Below are positions 52,620 to 62,462 of a DNA stretch of 64,000 nt, in pieces. This DNA comes from Candidatus Saccharimonadota bacterium (lineage in GTDB: Bacteria; Patescibacteriota; Saccharimonadia; Saccharimonadales; Saccharimonadaceae), in contig JAFWMT010000004.1 in NCBI GenBank assembly GCA_017545525.1, forward strand, positions 43,412 through 107,411. Direction: 5' to 3'. The stretch's first letter is position 1. The number at the start of each line of letters is the position of its first letter. A program made the position numbers and the translations under genes. The notes below the pieces were generated by a model that saw nothing but the letters and a program-made list of their open reading frames with translations, did not search any database and had not been told where the DNA came from.

Positions 52620-53891
52620 TTATGAATCTAACCCCCAACTTTTCCGCCGGTTCACCGCGGCTTTTTCACGTCGACACAATTTTTTTGCATCCTTTGGATT
52701 GGCCAGCAGTTTTTCAATCACCCACTCTAAATACTGGCTACCTTTAAAGATCAAAGTCTCATCCCCCTTAATATGCTTTTCAATAAATTCCAACGCTTTG
52801 CGCGGATCGGTTGTTGCGACCGCTGAAACTCCTAATTTCTTCAACTCCGGCGCCGTGTATTTCTTGGTCCTCTTGCCTACTAAAATCACCATTTCTGGCC
52901 TTACGTCCGCAATTAATTTTGCTAGCTTCTTATGTTCATCTTCCTCAAGCGAACCTTGATCAACAATATCTCCAATCACTAGCCATTTCTTCTCTGCGTG
53001 CATCCGCTTCGCCATATCCAGCACCGACACCATCGAAATCATATGTGCATTATAACTACTGTCAACAATATTTATCCCCTTTACGCCTTTAAAATATGAA
53101 CATCGCCCAGGCGCGACCTTCACATTCGTAAAATCAGGATTAAATTTTAGCTTCAAATATTTCATTAAATCTTGCACTACGAAAAGATTGAAAGCAATAT
53201 CTTTCGGCTCAGGGTGGTTAAAGTGGAAAGTCGTATCGCCATAGGTAAAATCCGTCGAATCCGGATAAACTACGTATTTTTTCAACTCTTTTTTCTTAAT
53301 TGGGATTACTTTTGCTTTTACTCCCTCAGTCGCCTCTACCATCAGCTTAGATTCTGCATCAATATAAACTAACTTCGATGTATTCATCGGTAGATTAGCA
53401 AATTCTGCCACAATCGCCTCTTTTACATCCGAGAATTTCCCGTTCTCTACTTCTTTTTCGAATTGCACCGCATGCGAAAGCCCAATCGAAACCCAAATCG
53501 TTACTTCCGGCTTTAGCCATTCCGCCAAAAACTCCGTCTCATGTGGCCGCTCACCATCAATCTCTACGACATAAATCCGCTCTTTGTGTTTATAAAGTAA
53601 ACCCCTAAAAGGCGCGGCAATCATTAAGTAAATCCATTTTAGCTTTGATCCTCTTACTCCAGAAAGTCCTAACATGTCAAACGGAATACCAAATGCTGAA
53701 TTTGCATTATGCGAATAGTGCGCTTTCTTCCCGATTTCGTGCTCCAACATTGTCATCATCGTGGTTTTTCCCGCTGAACCTGTTACAGCAATTACGCGCG
53801 GGTTCCACCTCTTGAACGCTCGATTCGCAAAATACCGAAAATAACCAGCCACCTTAAAATAAAAACGTTTCTTTAACTTCGCAACGCTCAT
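52620..53891 (-). CDS. Mur ligase-family protein (MurF-like)
   Basis: 423 residues. ATP loop VTGSAGKTT at about 36-44, then HNANSAFGIPFDMLGL, VEIDGERPHETEFL, GLSHAVQFE, and the ligase part PGRCSYFKGVKGINIVDSSYNAHMISM, VIGDIVDQGS. It resembles MurF, which adds the terminal dipeptide, but is diverged. It leads the operon. TATAAT lies 6 bases before the ATG with no Shine-Dalgarno, so the operon mRNA is probably leaderless. Confidence 0.85.
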   Translation of the reverse strand: MSVAKLKKRFYFKVAGYFRYFANRAFKRWNPRVIAVTGSAGKTTMMTMLEHEIGKKAHYSHNANSAFGIPFDMLGLSGVRGSKLKWIYLMIAAPFRGLLYKHKERIYVVEIDGERPHETEFLAEWLKPEVTIWVSIGLSHAVQFEKEVENGKFSDVKEAIVAEFANLPMNTSKLVYIDAESKLMVEATEGVKAKVIPIKKKELKKYVVYPDSTDFTYGDTTFHFNHPEPKDIAFNLFVVQDLMKYLKLKFNPDFTNVKVAPGRCSYFKGVKGINIVDSSYNAHMISMVSVLDMAKRMHAEKKWLVIGDIVDQGSLEEDEHKKLAKLIADVRPEMVILVGKRTKKYTAPELKKLGVSAVATTDPRKALEFIEKHIKGDETLIFKGSQYLEWVIEKLLANPKDAKKLCRREKAAVNRRKSWGLDS

Positions 53892-53962
53892 GCAACCATT
53901 ATATCACATCTTGCTTTTTTAATAAAAATGTGGTATAATGTAGGTATAAATACTTAAAACAC

Positions 53963-53995
53963 AAAAAATTCCCCCTATTTCTAGGGGGAATTTTA
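53963..53995. terminator. Terminator after rpsJ
   Basis: AAAATTCCCCCTA/TAGGGGGAATTTT hairpin, usable on both strands; on the minus strand it follows the rpsJ stop. Confidence 0.85.
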
Positions 53996-54000
53996 TTATT

Positions 54001-54327
54001 TTACATCTTAATTTCGGCGTCAACCCCGGCCGGCAATGAAAGATTTTGTAGACTTTCAATTGTTTTCGGCGTCGCATTCGAAATATCGATTAAGCGCTTG
54101 TGCACTTTCATCTCAAATGCCTCACCGCCAGTCTTATAGACGTGTGGCGATTTGACGACTGTGTAAGTCGAGCGCTTAGTCGGTAGAGGAATTGGACCTG
54201 ATACGCTCGCACCCGTGCGAATCGCAGTATCTACGATTTGGCGTGCACTCTGATCAATCACACGATGATCATAAGCTTTCAAACGGATGCGAATCTTAAG
54301 CCCCTCGTCCTTTTTCGCTTCTGCCAT
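54001..54327 (-). CDS. rpsJ: 30S ribosomal protein S10
   Basis: 108 residues. [35 protein letters not shown] and the end [11 protein letters not shown] are diagnostic. GGAAA before the ATG. It is not followed by rplC or other S10-operon genes; a terminator follows at once, so it is transcribed apart from the usual operon. Confidence 0.95.
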   Translation of the reverse strand: MAEAKKDEGLKIRIRLKAYDHRVIDQSARQIVDTAIRTGASVSGPIPLPTKRSTYTVVKSPHVYKTGGEAFEMKVHKRLIDISNATPKTIESLQNLSLPAGVDAEIKM

Positions 54328-54447
54328 GTTTTTCCTTTCTGATCCGATAACCTCGAAAGAATGGAGTTTTTCGGATTTGATAATTAATTTTAATTAATTA
54401 ATTTTAATGTACTTTTATTATATCATAAAATGTACTATAATACTAGT

Positions 54448-55317
54448 ATGAAAAAATACGGAGGTGCCCATAGGGTTAAAAATGTAACCGGTATGGCTCA
54501 AATCAGCATTGATTTAAAGCCAGCCCGTAGTGTTAGCGATGTCTATATTAACCAAGAAATGGACTTAACTAACCTAGCCAAATATATAGATAAGAAGAAA
54601 AAAGCCGGCGAAAACGTGACTTATTTCCATGCTTTCCTGACCGCTATCGGTAAGACGGTTTATAATCGTCCAAAGTTAAATTATTTTGTGGCCAATCGCC
54701 ATCTCTGGGAACATGGTAAAATTGTGCTCTCTTTTGTCGCAAAAGTTAGTTTTGACGATCATGCAGAAGAAATGATGGTCATGATTCCAATCGAGAAAAA
54801 CGACACTATCTATACAATTGGCGAAAAAGTGATGAAGAAAGTCGATAGTTTCAGAAAGAAACGCTCAGATAACATTGATAAAAAAGGTGCTAATTCCGCC
54901 ATTGACGTACTCGCTAAAATGCCGAACTGTATTCGCGTACCATTAATCGGTTTCTTGAAGTGGACCGACAAAAAAGGTTTGCTCCCCGCTTCGCTTGCCG
55001 AAGATAATCTTTATTATAGCACCATGATTGTCTCAAACCTCGGTTCAATTGGCTGTGGCGCTATTCATCATAACATTACCGACTTCGGTAATTCCTCTTC
55101 CCTCCTCACCATGGGCGAAATTGAGGATAAAGAAGTGATTATAGACGGCAAAAAAGAGGTTCGAAAAATCTGCGAATGGGGCATGAATTTCGACGAGCGT
55201 ATTGCTGACGGTTATTATTTCGCTAAATCCGCCGATCTTTTACAATATTTCCTCTCTAATCCGGAAGAACTAGAGAAGCCTATCGGCGAAAAAATCAATC
55301 TCAAAGAAATCCGCTAA
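54448..55317 (+). CDS. E2/CAT-like acyltransferase domain lacking the catalytic histidine
   Basis: 289 residues from ATG 54448. It resembles the catalytic domain of 2-oxoacid dehydrogenase E2 (fold shared with chloramphenicol acetyltransferase): YFHAFLTAIGKTVYNRPKLN, then a GCGAIHHNITDFGNSS-type strand and the end FDERIADGYYFAKSADLL. The family's active site HxxxDG reads ERIADG here, with Glu in place of His, so normal acyl transfer is unlikely. No lipoyl domain and no E1/E3 genes nearby. TATAAT lies 6 bases before the ATG (leaderless). An upstream in-frame ATG falls inside the promoter. Confidence 0.75.
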   Translation: MKKYGGAHRVKNVTGMAQISIDLKPARSVSDVYINQEMDLTNLAKYIDKKKKAGENVTYFHAFLTAIGKTVYNRPKLNYFVANRHLWEHGKIVLSFVAKVSFDDHAEEMMVMIPIEKNDTIYTIGEKVMKKVDSFRKKRSDNIDKKGANSAIDVLAKMPNCIRVPLIGFLKWTDKKGLLPASLAEDNLYYSTMIVSNLGSIGCGAIHHNITDFGNSSSLLTMGEIEDKEVIIDGKKEVRKICEWGMNFDERIADGYYFAKSADLLQYFLSNPEELEKPIGEKINLKEIR

Positions 55318-55345
55318 AAAATCTCCCCAAAGGGGAGATTTTTTA
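55316..55345. terminator. Bidirectional terminator
   Basis: AAAAAATCTCCCC-AAA-GGGGAGATTTTTT between convergent E2-like and tuf genes. Confidence 0.9.
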
Positions 55346-55387
55346 TCCTGACAGACTTTCGCCCGCCGAGAAACAAGGGGTTTATTC

Positions 55388-56572
55388 CTACTTGATGACC
55401 TTGGTAATAACACCAGAACCAACCGTCTTACCACCTTCACGGATAGCGAAACGATCTTGTTCGTTCATCGCGACTGGCGCAAGTAACTTTACGTTAAAGG
55501 TAACTTGGTCACCAGGCATCACGATTTCTTTATCGGCAGGCAATTCAACTTCGCCCGTTACGTCAGTAGTACGGAAGTAGAATTGTGGTTTGTAACCTTT
55601 AGAGAATGGAGTGTGGCGTCCACCTTCCTCTTTCTTTAAGATGTAAACCTGTGCTTCAAATTCGGTGTGTGGAGTAATCGAACCAGGAGCCGCGATAACT
55701 TGGCCACGTTCGATTTGATCACGCTCAATACCACGGAGTAACAACCCAGCGTTATCGCCAGCTTGACCCTGATCGAGAGTCTTGTGGAACGCCTCGATAC
55801 CAGTTACGACCGACTTTTGAGTGTCTTTAAGACCAACGATTTCAACTTCGTCGTTTAGTTTCACGACACCCTGTTCGATACGACCAGTTGCAACGGTACC
55901 ACGACCTTTGATCGAGAAGACATCCTCAATTGGCATTAAGAATGGCTTATCGAGATCGTGCTCAGGAATATCAAAGTATTCATCCATCGCAGTCACGAGT
56001 TCCATGATTGCATCTTCGTTTTCCTTATCACCTTCGAGTGCCTTAGTAGCCGAACCCTTGATGATAGGAGCGTTGTCACCATCGAAGCCGTACTTGTTAA
56101 GAAGTTCACGGACATCCATTTCCACGAGCTCAACGAGTTCAGGATCAGCAAGATCCATTTTGTTCAAGAAGACGATAATCTTCGGTACATTTACCTGGTG
56201 AGCAAGAAGTACGTGCTCACGGGTCTGCGGAAGCGGACCATCGTTCGCCGCAACGACAAGGATTGCCCCGTCGACTTGCGCCGCACCGGTAATCATGTTC
56301 TTAATATAATCTGCGTGACCAGGCATATCAACGTGTGCATAGTGACGCTTTTCAGATTCATACTCCTGGTGTGAAGTTGCGATAGTAATACCGCGAGCCT
56401 TTTCCTCAGGCGCATTATCAATCTGATCATAAGCCACCGGCTTGTTTACATCCGACGGCAAACGCTTCGCGAGAACGCTAGTAATCGCAGCGGTTAGAGT
56501 AGTTTTACCATGGTCGACGTGACCCATGGTACCCACATTAATATGTGGCTTGGAACGGTCAAAATTTGCCAT
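55388..56572 (-). CDS. tuf: Elongation factor Tu
   Basis: 394 residues, brings aminoacyl-tRNA to the ribosome. [11 protein letters not shown] at 18-28, [33 protein letters not shown]; domains 2 and 3 complete, ending [10 protein letters not shown]. Shine-Dalgarno AAGGAGA; the leader has inverted repeat TTTGGAGC/GCTCCAAA (about 56597-56630). fusA is transcribed separately at 59573. Confidence 0.98.
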   Translation of the reverse strand: MANFDRSKPHINVGTMGHVDHGKTTLTAAITSVLAKRLPSDVNKPVAYDQIDNAPEEKARGITIATSHQEYESEKRHYAHVDMPGHADYIKNMITGAAQVDGAILVVAANDGPLPQTREHVLLAHQVNVPKIIVFLNKMDLADPELVELVEMDVRELLNKYGFDGDNAPIIKGSATKALEGDKENEDAIMELVTAMDEYFDIPEHDLDKPFLMPIEDVFSIKGRGTVATGRIEQGVVKLNDEVEIVGLKDTQKSVVTGIEAFHKTLDQGQAGDNAGLLLRGIERDQIERGQVIAAPGSITPHTEFEAQVYILKKEEGGRHTPFSKGYKPQFYFRTTDVTGEVELPADKEIVMPGDQVTFNVKLLAPVAMNEQDRFAIREGGKTVGSGVITKVIK

Positions 56573-56720
56573 TCAATCTCCTTTTTTATTATTACGTTTG
56601 GAGCGCTAATAAAAAACCAGCTCCAAATCTCTACAGTACTATTTTAGACTATTTTGTTCAACTTGTAAAGAGGTTATTTTTTTAAACCCCGAAGTTTCTT
56701 CCACCCCTGTTTTAAGGGCA

Positions 56721-56765
56721 TTGACAAACTACTTATGGTGTGATATAATGGAAGTATAAAGGTCA
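56721..56765 (+). promoter_or_regulatory. Promoter of the VaFE surface protein
   Basis: TTGACA (56721-56726), 17-bp spacer, TATAAT (56744-56749) with TGA before it; ATAAAGGTCA at 56756-56765 repeats the element found at 16459. Confidence 0.8.
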
Positions 56766-56798
56766 AACATAAAAATTAAACATCAAAAGGTAGAAAAA

Positions 56799-59519
56799 AT
56801 GTTCAATCTATCTACACATCAAAAAATTCGTAGAATCTCTTTCGTTTCTTCTTTTTGTCTTATTCTTATTGCAGTTTTTGCACTAGTGATTAAAAATATT
56901 ATCACTGACGCCAATGCCGCCAATACCGCCGATAACGCTACCGTTACGGTCTCTTTCCAAGATGAAATCACTTATGGCTCCGGTAATAGTCCCAATGGCT
57001 CAAATACCGGTTGGCAAACTCATAATTTTACCGTCCAATCCGGCAATAAACAATATACTGCCTTTTGTGCTAACCCGTCTAAGGGAGCAGTTGCCAACAA
57101 TTTTCCCGCCAATGTCATTACTTCAAATAGTGATAAGAATAAACAAATCAAACTCATGATTTATCTATACATGGCAAAATACACTTCAACTGTTGATGAT
57201 ACTACTGCCGCCGCTGTTTTTGACAATATGTTTTCTACTATTTCCAACCAGTCACAGCGTTACGCTTGGACTCACGCAACTATTGGCTATATCAATAGCG
57301 ACGGCAGTGATACTGCCGGACTTTCGACTAGCGAAAAAAACTTCGTTAAAGATGCTAGAGATACGCTTAAAAGCAAGATTGATAATCAAGATATCGTCTG
57401 GCTAAGAGCTAAATACTTCCAGCTTTACGGTCTTGACCCGAATTCTATCACTAATGATCAACAAAACATCGTCTGGATTGAAAATTCGTATTTTACCGGC
57501 AATGTTAAAGTAGAAAAACGCGACTCTAAAACTAATGGCACCGCTCAGGGTAATGCCAGCTTAAGCGGCATCAAGTTTTCTATTTATAATGATTCTGGTG
57601 AAAAAATCGTCTATGGCGATACGGTATACGACACTTACAGCTCATCCGTAGCAAATTCACTTATTGCCACTAAAACTACCAACGCTTCGGGCGAGCTTAC
57701 CTTTAGCGGCCTGCCTGGCAAAACGAAATATCGCGTAGTTGAAACTGCCACAAACACCAGCTATACCCTTACCAGCTCTAGTCAAACTGTCACGATTTCA
57801 ACTAGCGGCGAGACTAAAACCCTGACTTTTAACGACGATGTGATACGCGGCAATGTTAAATTTAAAAAAGTTGATAAAAATAATAATAATGCCCCGATGG
57901 CGAACATTCCATTCAGAATTACTTCTGACACCACAGGCGAAAGTCACATTGTCGTTACAAATAGTAATGGCGTAGTAGATACTTCTGCAAACAGTCATTC
58001 TAACCACACCAATGGTTACGATAGTATCTCTGATCCAAATACAATTACCTATCAAGGTTACGGCACTTGGTTTGGTAAAAATGGTAATTCTACAGTTACA
58101 GTTGATGATAGCCTCGGTGCCCTTCCCTATGATACTTACACCATTAAAGAAATTGCTTGCGACCAAAATAAGTATTGCTACGATATCGATGCGGAATCGA
58201 CGAGCTTTACTGTTTCTTCGAATAATGTAACTGTCGATCTTGGCACTTGGGACAATGAATGTGCGAATTTCAGCCTCTCTACCACCGCTTCCGACAATGA
58301 AGATGAAGACAAATATGTCAACGCCACCGCAACCGCAACTATTAAAGATAAAGTTGATTATTGTCTTAAAACTGGCCACGATTTTATCTTAAAGGGTATT
58401 CTAATGGACAAGAGTACCAGCCAACCTGTTGTTATTAATAACAGCACGGTTGAAGCTAGTCTAAATATCAATTCTGCAACCGCCTGCGGTGAAACCATGA
58501 TGACCTTTACTTTCGACGCCTCCGAACTAGCTGGTAAAGAAATCGTTGTCTTTGAACGACTCTATGATGGCAACGAGTTGATAATTGAACATGCTGATAT
58601 TAATGATGAGAACCAATTTGTCCGAATCGTTAGCCTCGATACGACCGCAAAAGACAAAGCGGACGAGGACCAGTTTATCGAAGATGACCCAGAAGTGACT
58701 ATTGTTGATACGATTGACTACTGCTTAAAGGCTGGCCAAGAATTTACCATCCTCGGTACTTTGATGGATAAAACTACCGGAGAGCCAGTCTTGATCAATG
58801 ATGAAGCAATCCAAAACACTCTCACCTTCACTCCAGAAGAAGATTGTGGCAGTATTGATATGGAATTTACTTTCGATGCTACTGGGCTTGGGGGTGTAGA
58901 TTTGGTCGTCTTTGAAAAAGCTTATTCAGATGATACTTTCGAAACCTTAATTGTCGCGCACGAGGATATTAATGATGATTCTCAATTAGTAGAAGTTCTT
59001 AGTCTTAATACTGTTGCTTCGAGCAAGGCTAATGGGACTAAAACTATCTTGGCCGAGAAAAATGCCGTAGCTCACGATCTTGTTACATATTGTCTCCGCG
59101 CTAATCGTGAATACATTATTAAAAGTACTCTTGTCAATAAAAATACAGGCAAACCCATTGCGACCGATAAAAATGGCGACCCAATTATCAAAGAAGTTAC
59201 CATTACTCCTGAAGAAAATTGTGGCGAAACAACCATTGATTATGAATTTGATGCTACTGGGCTTGGCGGGACTAACCTCGTCTTTCTTGAAGCAGTTTTC
59301 TATAATGATGAGCCGATTATTATTCACGATGATTTGAACAATGAAAGCCAAACCGTCAGCATCGTTGCGCCAGAAATCCCAGACACTGGCTTCACTACTT
59401 CTGAAACAACTAATGGTCAACAAAATAACCCTGTAGTTCTCATCGTTATTTCAGCTTCTCTTCTCCTCATTGTTACTGCTACTACTCGCGCTCTCGCCCG
59501 TCGTAAAATCTTTCGCTAA
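56799..59519 (+). CDS. LPXTG-type surface adhesin/pilin-like protein with SpaA and VaFE repeats
   Basis: 906 residues. Signal region (about 12-40), an N-terminal domain with AFCANPSKG (about 88, like thioester domains that form Cys-Gln bonds with host surfaces), SpaA-like Ig folds (about 230-345 and 350-480), then three VaFE-like repeats (from about 487, 607 and 730), each ending in forms of HADINDENQ. The sorting signal IPDTG lies at about 860, followed by a membrane helix and the basic tail ARRKIFR. Probably anchored by the sortase at 21040. AAAGGTAG precedes the ATG. Confidence 0.85.
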   Translation: MFNLSTHQKIRRISFVSSFCLILIAVFALVIKNIITDANAANTADNATVTVSFQDEITYGSGNSPNGSNTGWQTHNFTVQSGNKQYTAFCANPSKGAVANNFPANVITSNSDKNKQIKLMIYLYMAKYTSTVDDTTAAAVFDNMFSTISNQSQRYAWTHATIGYINSDGSDTAGLSTSEKNFVKDARDTLKSKIDNQDIVWLRAKYFQLYGLDPNSITNDQQNIVWIENSYFTGNVKVEKRDSKTNGTAQGNASLSGIKFSIYNDSGEKIVYGDTVYDTYSSSVANSLIATKTTNASGELTFSGLPGKTKYRVVETATNTSYTLTSSSQTVTISTSGETKTLTFNDDVIRGNVKFKKVDKNNNNAPMANIPFRITSDTTGESHIVVTNSNGVVDTSANSHSNHTNGYDSISDPNTITYQGYGTWFGKNGNSTVTVDDSLGALPYDTYTIKEIACDQNKYCYDIDAESTSFTVSSNNVTVDLGTWDNECANFSLSTTASDNEDEDKYVNATATATIKDKVDYCLKTGHDFILKGILMDKSTSQPVVINNSTVEASLNINSATACGETMMTFTFDASELAGKEIVVFERLYDGNELIIEHADINDENQFVRIVSLDTTAKDKADEDQFIEDDPEVTIVDTIDYCLKAGQEFTILGTLMDKTTGEPVLINDEAIQNTLTFTPEEDCGSIDMEFTFDATGLGGVDLVVFEKAYSDDTFETLIVAHEDINDDSQLVEVLSLNTVASSKANGTKTILAEKNAVAHDLVTYCLRANREYIIKSTLVNKNTGKPIATDKNGDPIIKEVTITPEENCGETTIDYEFDATGLGGTNLVFLEAVFYNDEPIIIHDDLNNESQTVSIVAPEIPDTGFTTSETTNGQQNNPVVLIVISASLLLIVTATTRALARRKIFR

Positions 59520-59531
59520 TCTTTTCAAACC

Positions 59532-59563
59532 AAAAACCCCGAGTATTTAGCTCGGGGTTTTTT
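59532..59563. terminator. Bidirectional terminator
   Basis: AAAAACCCCGAG/CTCGGGGTTTTTT between the surface protein and fusA. Confidence 0.9.
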
Positions 59564-59572
59564 CTAGTAAGA

Positions 59573-61669
59573 TTATTTCGCGTTTCTCTTTTCGATAATC
59601 TCTTGCGCTACATTCGGTGGTACTTCCTCATAAGCGTAAAGCTCCATCGAAGATGCTGCTCGTCCTTGGGTCATCCCACGCAAATCTCCAGTATATCCGA
59701 AGAGGTTAGCTAGAGGACAGAACGCCTTAATTAACTTTGCTCCGCCGTTTAAGTCTTCCATTTCGTCAATGCGACCACGACGAGAGTTAATGTCTCCAAT
59801 CACGTCACCCATGAAGTCTTCTGGAGTAGTAATTTCCATCTTCATCACAGGTTCAAGCAATACTGGGTTAGCTTTCTTAATACCTTCCCGAGTCGCTAAT
59901 GCACCTGCGAGGGTGAAAGCGAGTTCGGAAGAGTCTACATCGTGGTACGAACCATCATATAGAGTTGCCTTCACGTCCACTACTGGATAGCCCGCAATTA
60001 CGCCACCAGCAAGTGTATCTTCGACACCTTTTTGTACTGGTTTGCGGTATTCCTGCGGAACCACGCCGCCCTTAATCTGATCGATAAACTCGAAACCTTT
60101 ACCAGCTTCATTCGGCTCAAACTTAATCCAAACGTCACCGTACTGACCACGACCACCAGACTGCTTGATATGTTTACCTTGAGCTTCAGCCGTGCCACGA
60201 ATTGTTTCGCGATACGCTACTTGTGGAGCGCCAGTATTTGCTTCGACTCCGTGTTCACGTTTCAAACGGTCAATAATAATTTCTAGGTGGAGCTCGCCCA
60301 TACCGGAGATAATGGTTTGCCCAGTTTCTTCATCAGTATGAACACGGAAAGTTGGGTCTTCTTCTGCCATTTTCGAAAGCCCAATCCCCATTTTTTCTTG
60401 GTCAGCTTTGGTTTTCGGTTCTACTGCAATTGAGACCGGTGGGTCTGGGAATTCAATCGATTCAAGTAGAATCGGGTGAGACGGATTACAAAGTGTCGTA
60501 CCAGTCGTACAGTTCTTTAATCCTACTACCGCCGCGATGTCGCCCGCCCCAATTTCCGAAATATCCTTTCGGTCATTAGCGTGCATTCGCACTAAACGAC
60601 CAATTCTTTCCTTATCGCCAGTCGAAGCATTTAGTACGGTATCGCCAGATTTAAGTTTTCCTGCATAAACACGAATAAAGATTAATTTACCGACGAACGG
60701 GTCAGTCGCAATCTTAAAGGCGAGTGCCGTTAGCGGTTCATTGTCATCAGCTTTTCGAATTACCTGATCACCAGTCTTCGGGTCGGTCCCAACTGTCTGT
60801 CCTTGGTCACGATCAAGCGGAGAAGGTAGATAGTCGGTCATCAAATCAAGTACTTTCTCGACAATCACCCCACGTCCATCGCCACCGGTCACCAAGAAGA
60901 AATCGCCATCAAGTACTCGCTTACGGAGCGCAGCTTTCAATTCATCAATCGTAATTGCTTCTTCACCTTCGTTGAAGTACTTATCCATCAAAGCTTCATC
61001 AGCTTGAACTGCTTCCTCAACTAGCATCGAGCGTGCATTTTTTGCTTTCTCAACCATGTCGGCTGGTATTTCGCCGACAGTTAATTCGTGGTCAGCGTAA
61101 TCTTTGTAGGTATAGGCCTTCATGTCGACTAGGTCAACTACCCCGCAAATATCTTTCTCAAAGCCAATTGGCAAATGAATCGCTACCGCGTTCTTTGACA
61201 AACGCTTGTGAATCGAATCAAGCGACTTGTAAAAATCGCCACCAATCTGGTTGATTTTATTCACAAAACAAATACGTGGAATACCATATTTAGTTGCTTG
61301 GCGCCAAACTGTTTCAGATTGTGCTTCCACGCCCATTTTTCCGTCAAACACTACCACCGCGCCGTCAAGTACACGCAATGAACGTTCTACTTCTGCCGTA
61401 AAATCAATGTGCCCCGGGGTATCAATGATGTTAATTTGGTGATTTTTCCAATAAACTGTTACGGCCGCCGAGGTAATTGTAATACCACGTTCCTTTTCTT
61501 GTTCCATCCAGTCGGTGTCAGCACCACCAGTTCCGCCTTTTACTAAATCAATTTTATGTTTTAACCCCGTTCGATAAAGAATCGCTTCCGAGGTCGTCGT
61601 TTTCCCAGCATCAATATGCGCAATAATCCCAATATTTCGCAACTTTGCCAGATCTTTCACTTCAGCCAT
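59573..61669 (-). CDS. fusA: Elongation factor G
   Basis: 698 residues, catalyses ribosomal translocation. AHIDAGKTTTSEAILY at the P-loop, DTPGHIDFTAEV, NKINQIGGDF; all five domains present, ending PNVAQEIIEKRNAK. AAAGGAGC Shine-Dalgarno; TATAAT at about 61741-61746 on the minus strand with TGG before it. Not linked to rpsL/rpsG. Confidence 0.98.
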   Translation of the reverse strand: MAEVKDLAKLRNIGIIAHIDAGKTTTSEAILYRTGLKHKIDLVKGGTGGADTDWMEQEKERGITITSAAVTVYWKNHQINIIDTPGHIDFTAEVERSLRVLDGAVVVFDGKMGVEAQSETVWRQATKYGIPRICFVNKINQIGGDFYKSLDSIHKRLSKNAVAIHLPIGFEKDICGVVDLVDMKAYTYKDYADHELTVGEIPADMVEKAKNARSMLVEEAVQADEALMDKYFNEGEEAITIDELKAALRKRVLDGDFFLVTGGDGRGVIVEKVLDLMTDYLPSPLDRDQGQTVGTDPKTGDQVIRKADDNEPLTALAFKIATDPFVGKLIFIRVYAGKLKSGDTVLNASTGDKERIGRLVRMHANDRKDISEIGAGDIAAVVGLKNCTTGTTLCNPSHPILLESIEFPDPPVSIAVEPKTKADQEKMGIGLSKMAEEDPTFRVHTDEETGQTIISGMGELHLEIIIDRLKREHGVEANTGAPQVAYRETIRGTAEAQGKHIKQSGGRGQYGDVWIKFEPNEAGKGFEFIDQIKGGVVPQEYRKPVQKGVEDTLAGGVIAGYPVVDVKATLYDGSYHDVDSSELAFTLAGALATREGIKKANPVLLEPVMKMEITTPEDFMGDVIGDINSRRGRIDEMEDLNGGAKLIKAFCPLANLFGYTGDLRGMTQGRAASSMELYAYEEVPPNVAQEIIEKRNAK

Positions 61670-61766
61670 ATGCTCCTTTATAATTTATTATTTTTTAGTC
61701 CATTAAAAGCTCTACGCTCAAAAAGACGTAATTACGTACAATTATACCATACTTTTTCCTAAAACA

Positions 61767-61799
61767 AGAAAAAACCCTAGGCTTTTACAACCTAGGGTT
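61767..61799 (-). terminator. Terminator of the 61822 gene
   Basis: Stem AACCCTAGG/CCTAGGGTT, then TTTTTTC on the minus strand, separating it from fusA. Confidence 0.85.
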
Positions 61800-61821
61800 G
61801 AGGGGGATTACGACTAGACAC

Positions 61822-62409
61822 TTATTTAAAGCTAATAATGAATCTGACATTAGTCGTTAATCCATATTCATCTTCCTTATCGTGCTCTTTCTGAAGCCGA
61901 TTCCGGAAGATATTCAGTAACTGGTTGTAGGCAGTCCTTTGGAGGTGTATCGGTATTCCGGACCACTCTTCAATCGCTTCTGCGACATCATCGGAACGTT
62001 CTGTATTCCGAAGGATGAACCACTTCAGGTATTCCCAAACAGGCATACCTTTACGATAGTTCTCCGGGGCCATGAAAAGATTCCTGCCAAGAGTAATTGA
62101 CTGCTTCGGCAGTCGCTCTTCCGGATGACTAATCAGGTCGCAAACGACATTGTTGCGACCATAACGATCTTCCAGAAAATCGACAATTTCATTTTCAATT
62201 TCCGAAGAATTTTCTCGCGCAATCTTACGCAACCCTTTCGGAAGCGTCCGAAGATAGAGATCTTCCGCCAGTCTTTTAATTGCGACGTTCTCCATATTCC
62301 TTCTTTTCGCGCTAGTCGTCGCATAGTCTTTAAAGATGCTTTTCGACAGCTCGCTCTGCGCATTATAGTTGCTGTACCAATTACCAGATGTGCTTTTGTG
62401 CTTTCCCAT
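61822..62409 (-). CDS. Hypothetical protein
   Basis: 195 residues, soluble, rich in Arg/Asn/Glu. Nothing recognised; the C-terminal part (RNRLQKEHDKEDEYGLTTN, then VRFIISFK) and the middle IENEIVDFLEDRYGRNNVV look folded. GGGGAGG lies about 8 bases before the ATG. Its promoter belongs to the TTGACT-17-TATAAT class of the other small unknown genes. Confidence 0.6.
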   Translation of the reverse strand: MGKHKSTSGNWYSNYNAQSELSKSIFKDYATTSAKRRNMENVAIKRLAEDLYLRTLPKGLRKIARENSSEIENEIVDFLEDRYGRNNVVCDLISHPEERLPKQSITLGRNLFMAPENYRKGMPVWEYLKWFILRNTERSDDVAEAIEEWSGIPIHLQRTAYNQLLNIFRNRLQKEHDKEDEYGLTTNVRFIISFK

Positions 62410-62462
62410 ATGTTTTTCCTCCCCTAACAGATTTCAGGCACACAAACTAAACCTATCTTCTC

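Noticed and set aside
57798..59423. Long minus-strand frames inside the VaFE surface gene
   Set aside because: Repetitive Asn/Ile-rich translations without a start signal; shadows of the repeat-rich plus-strand gene.
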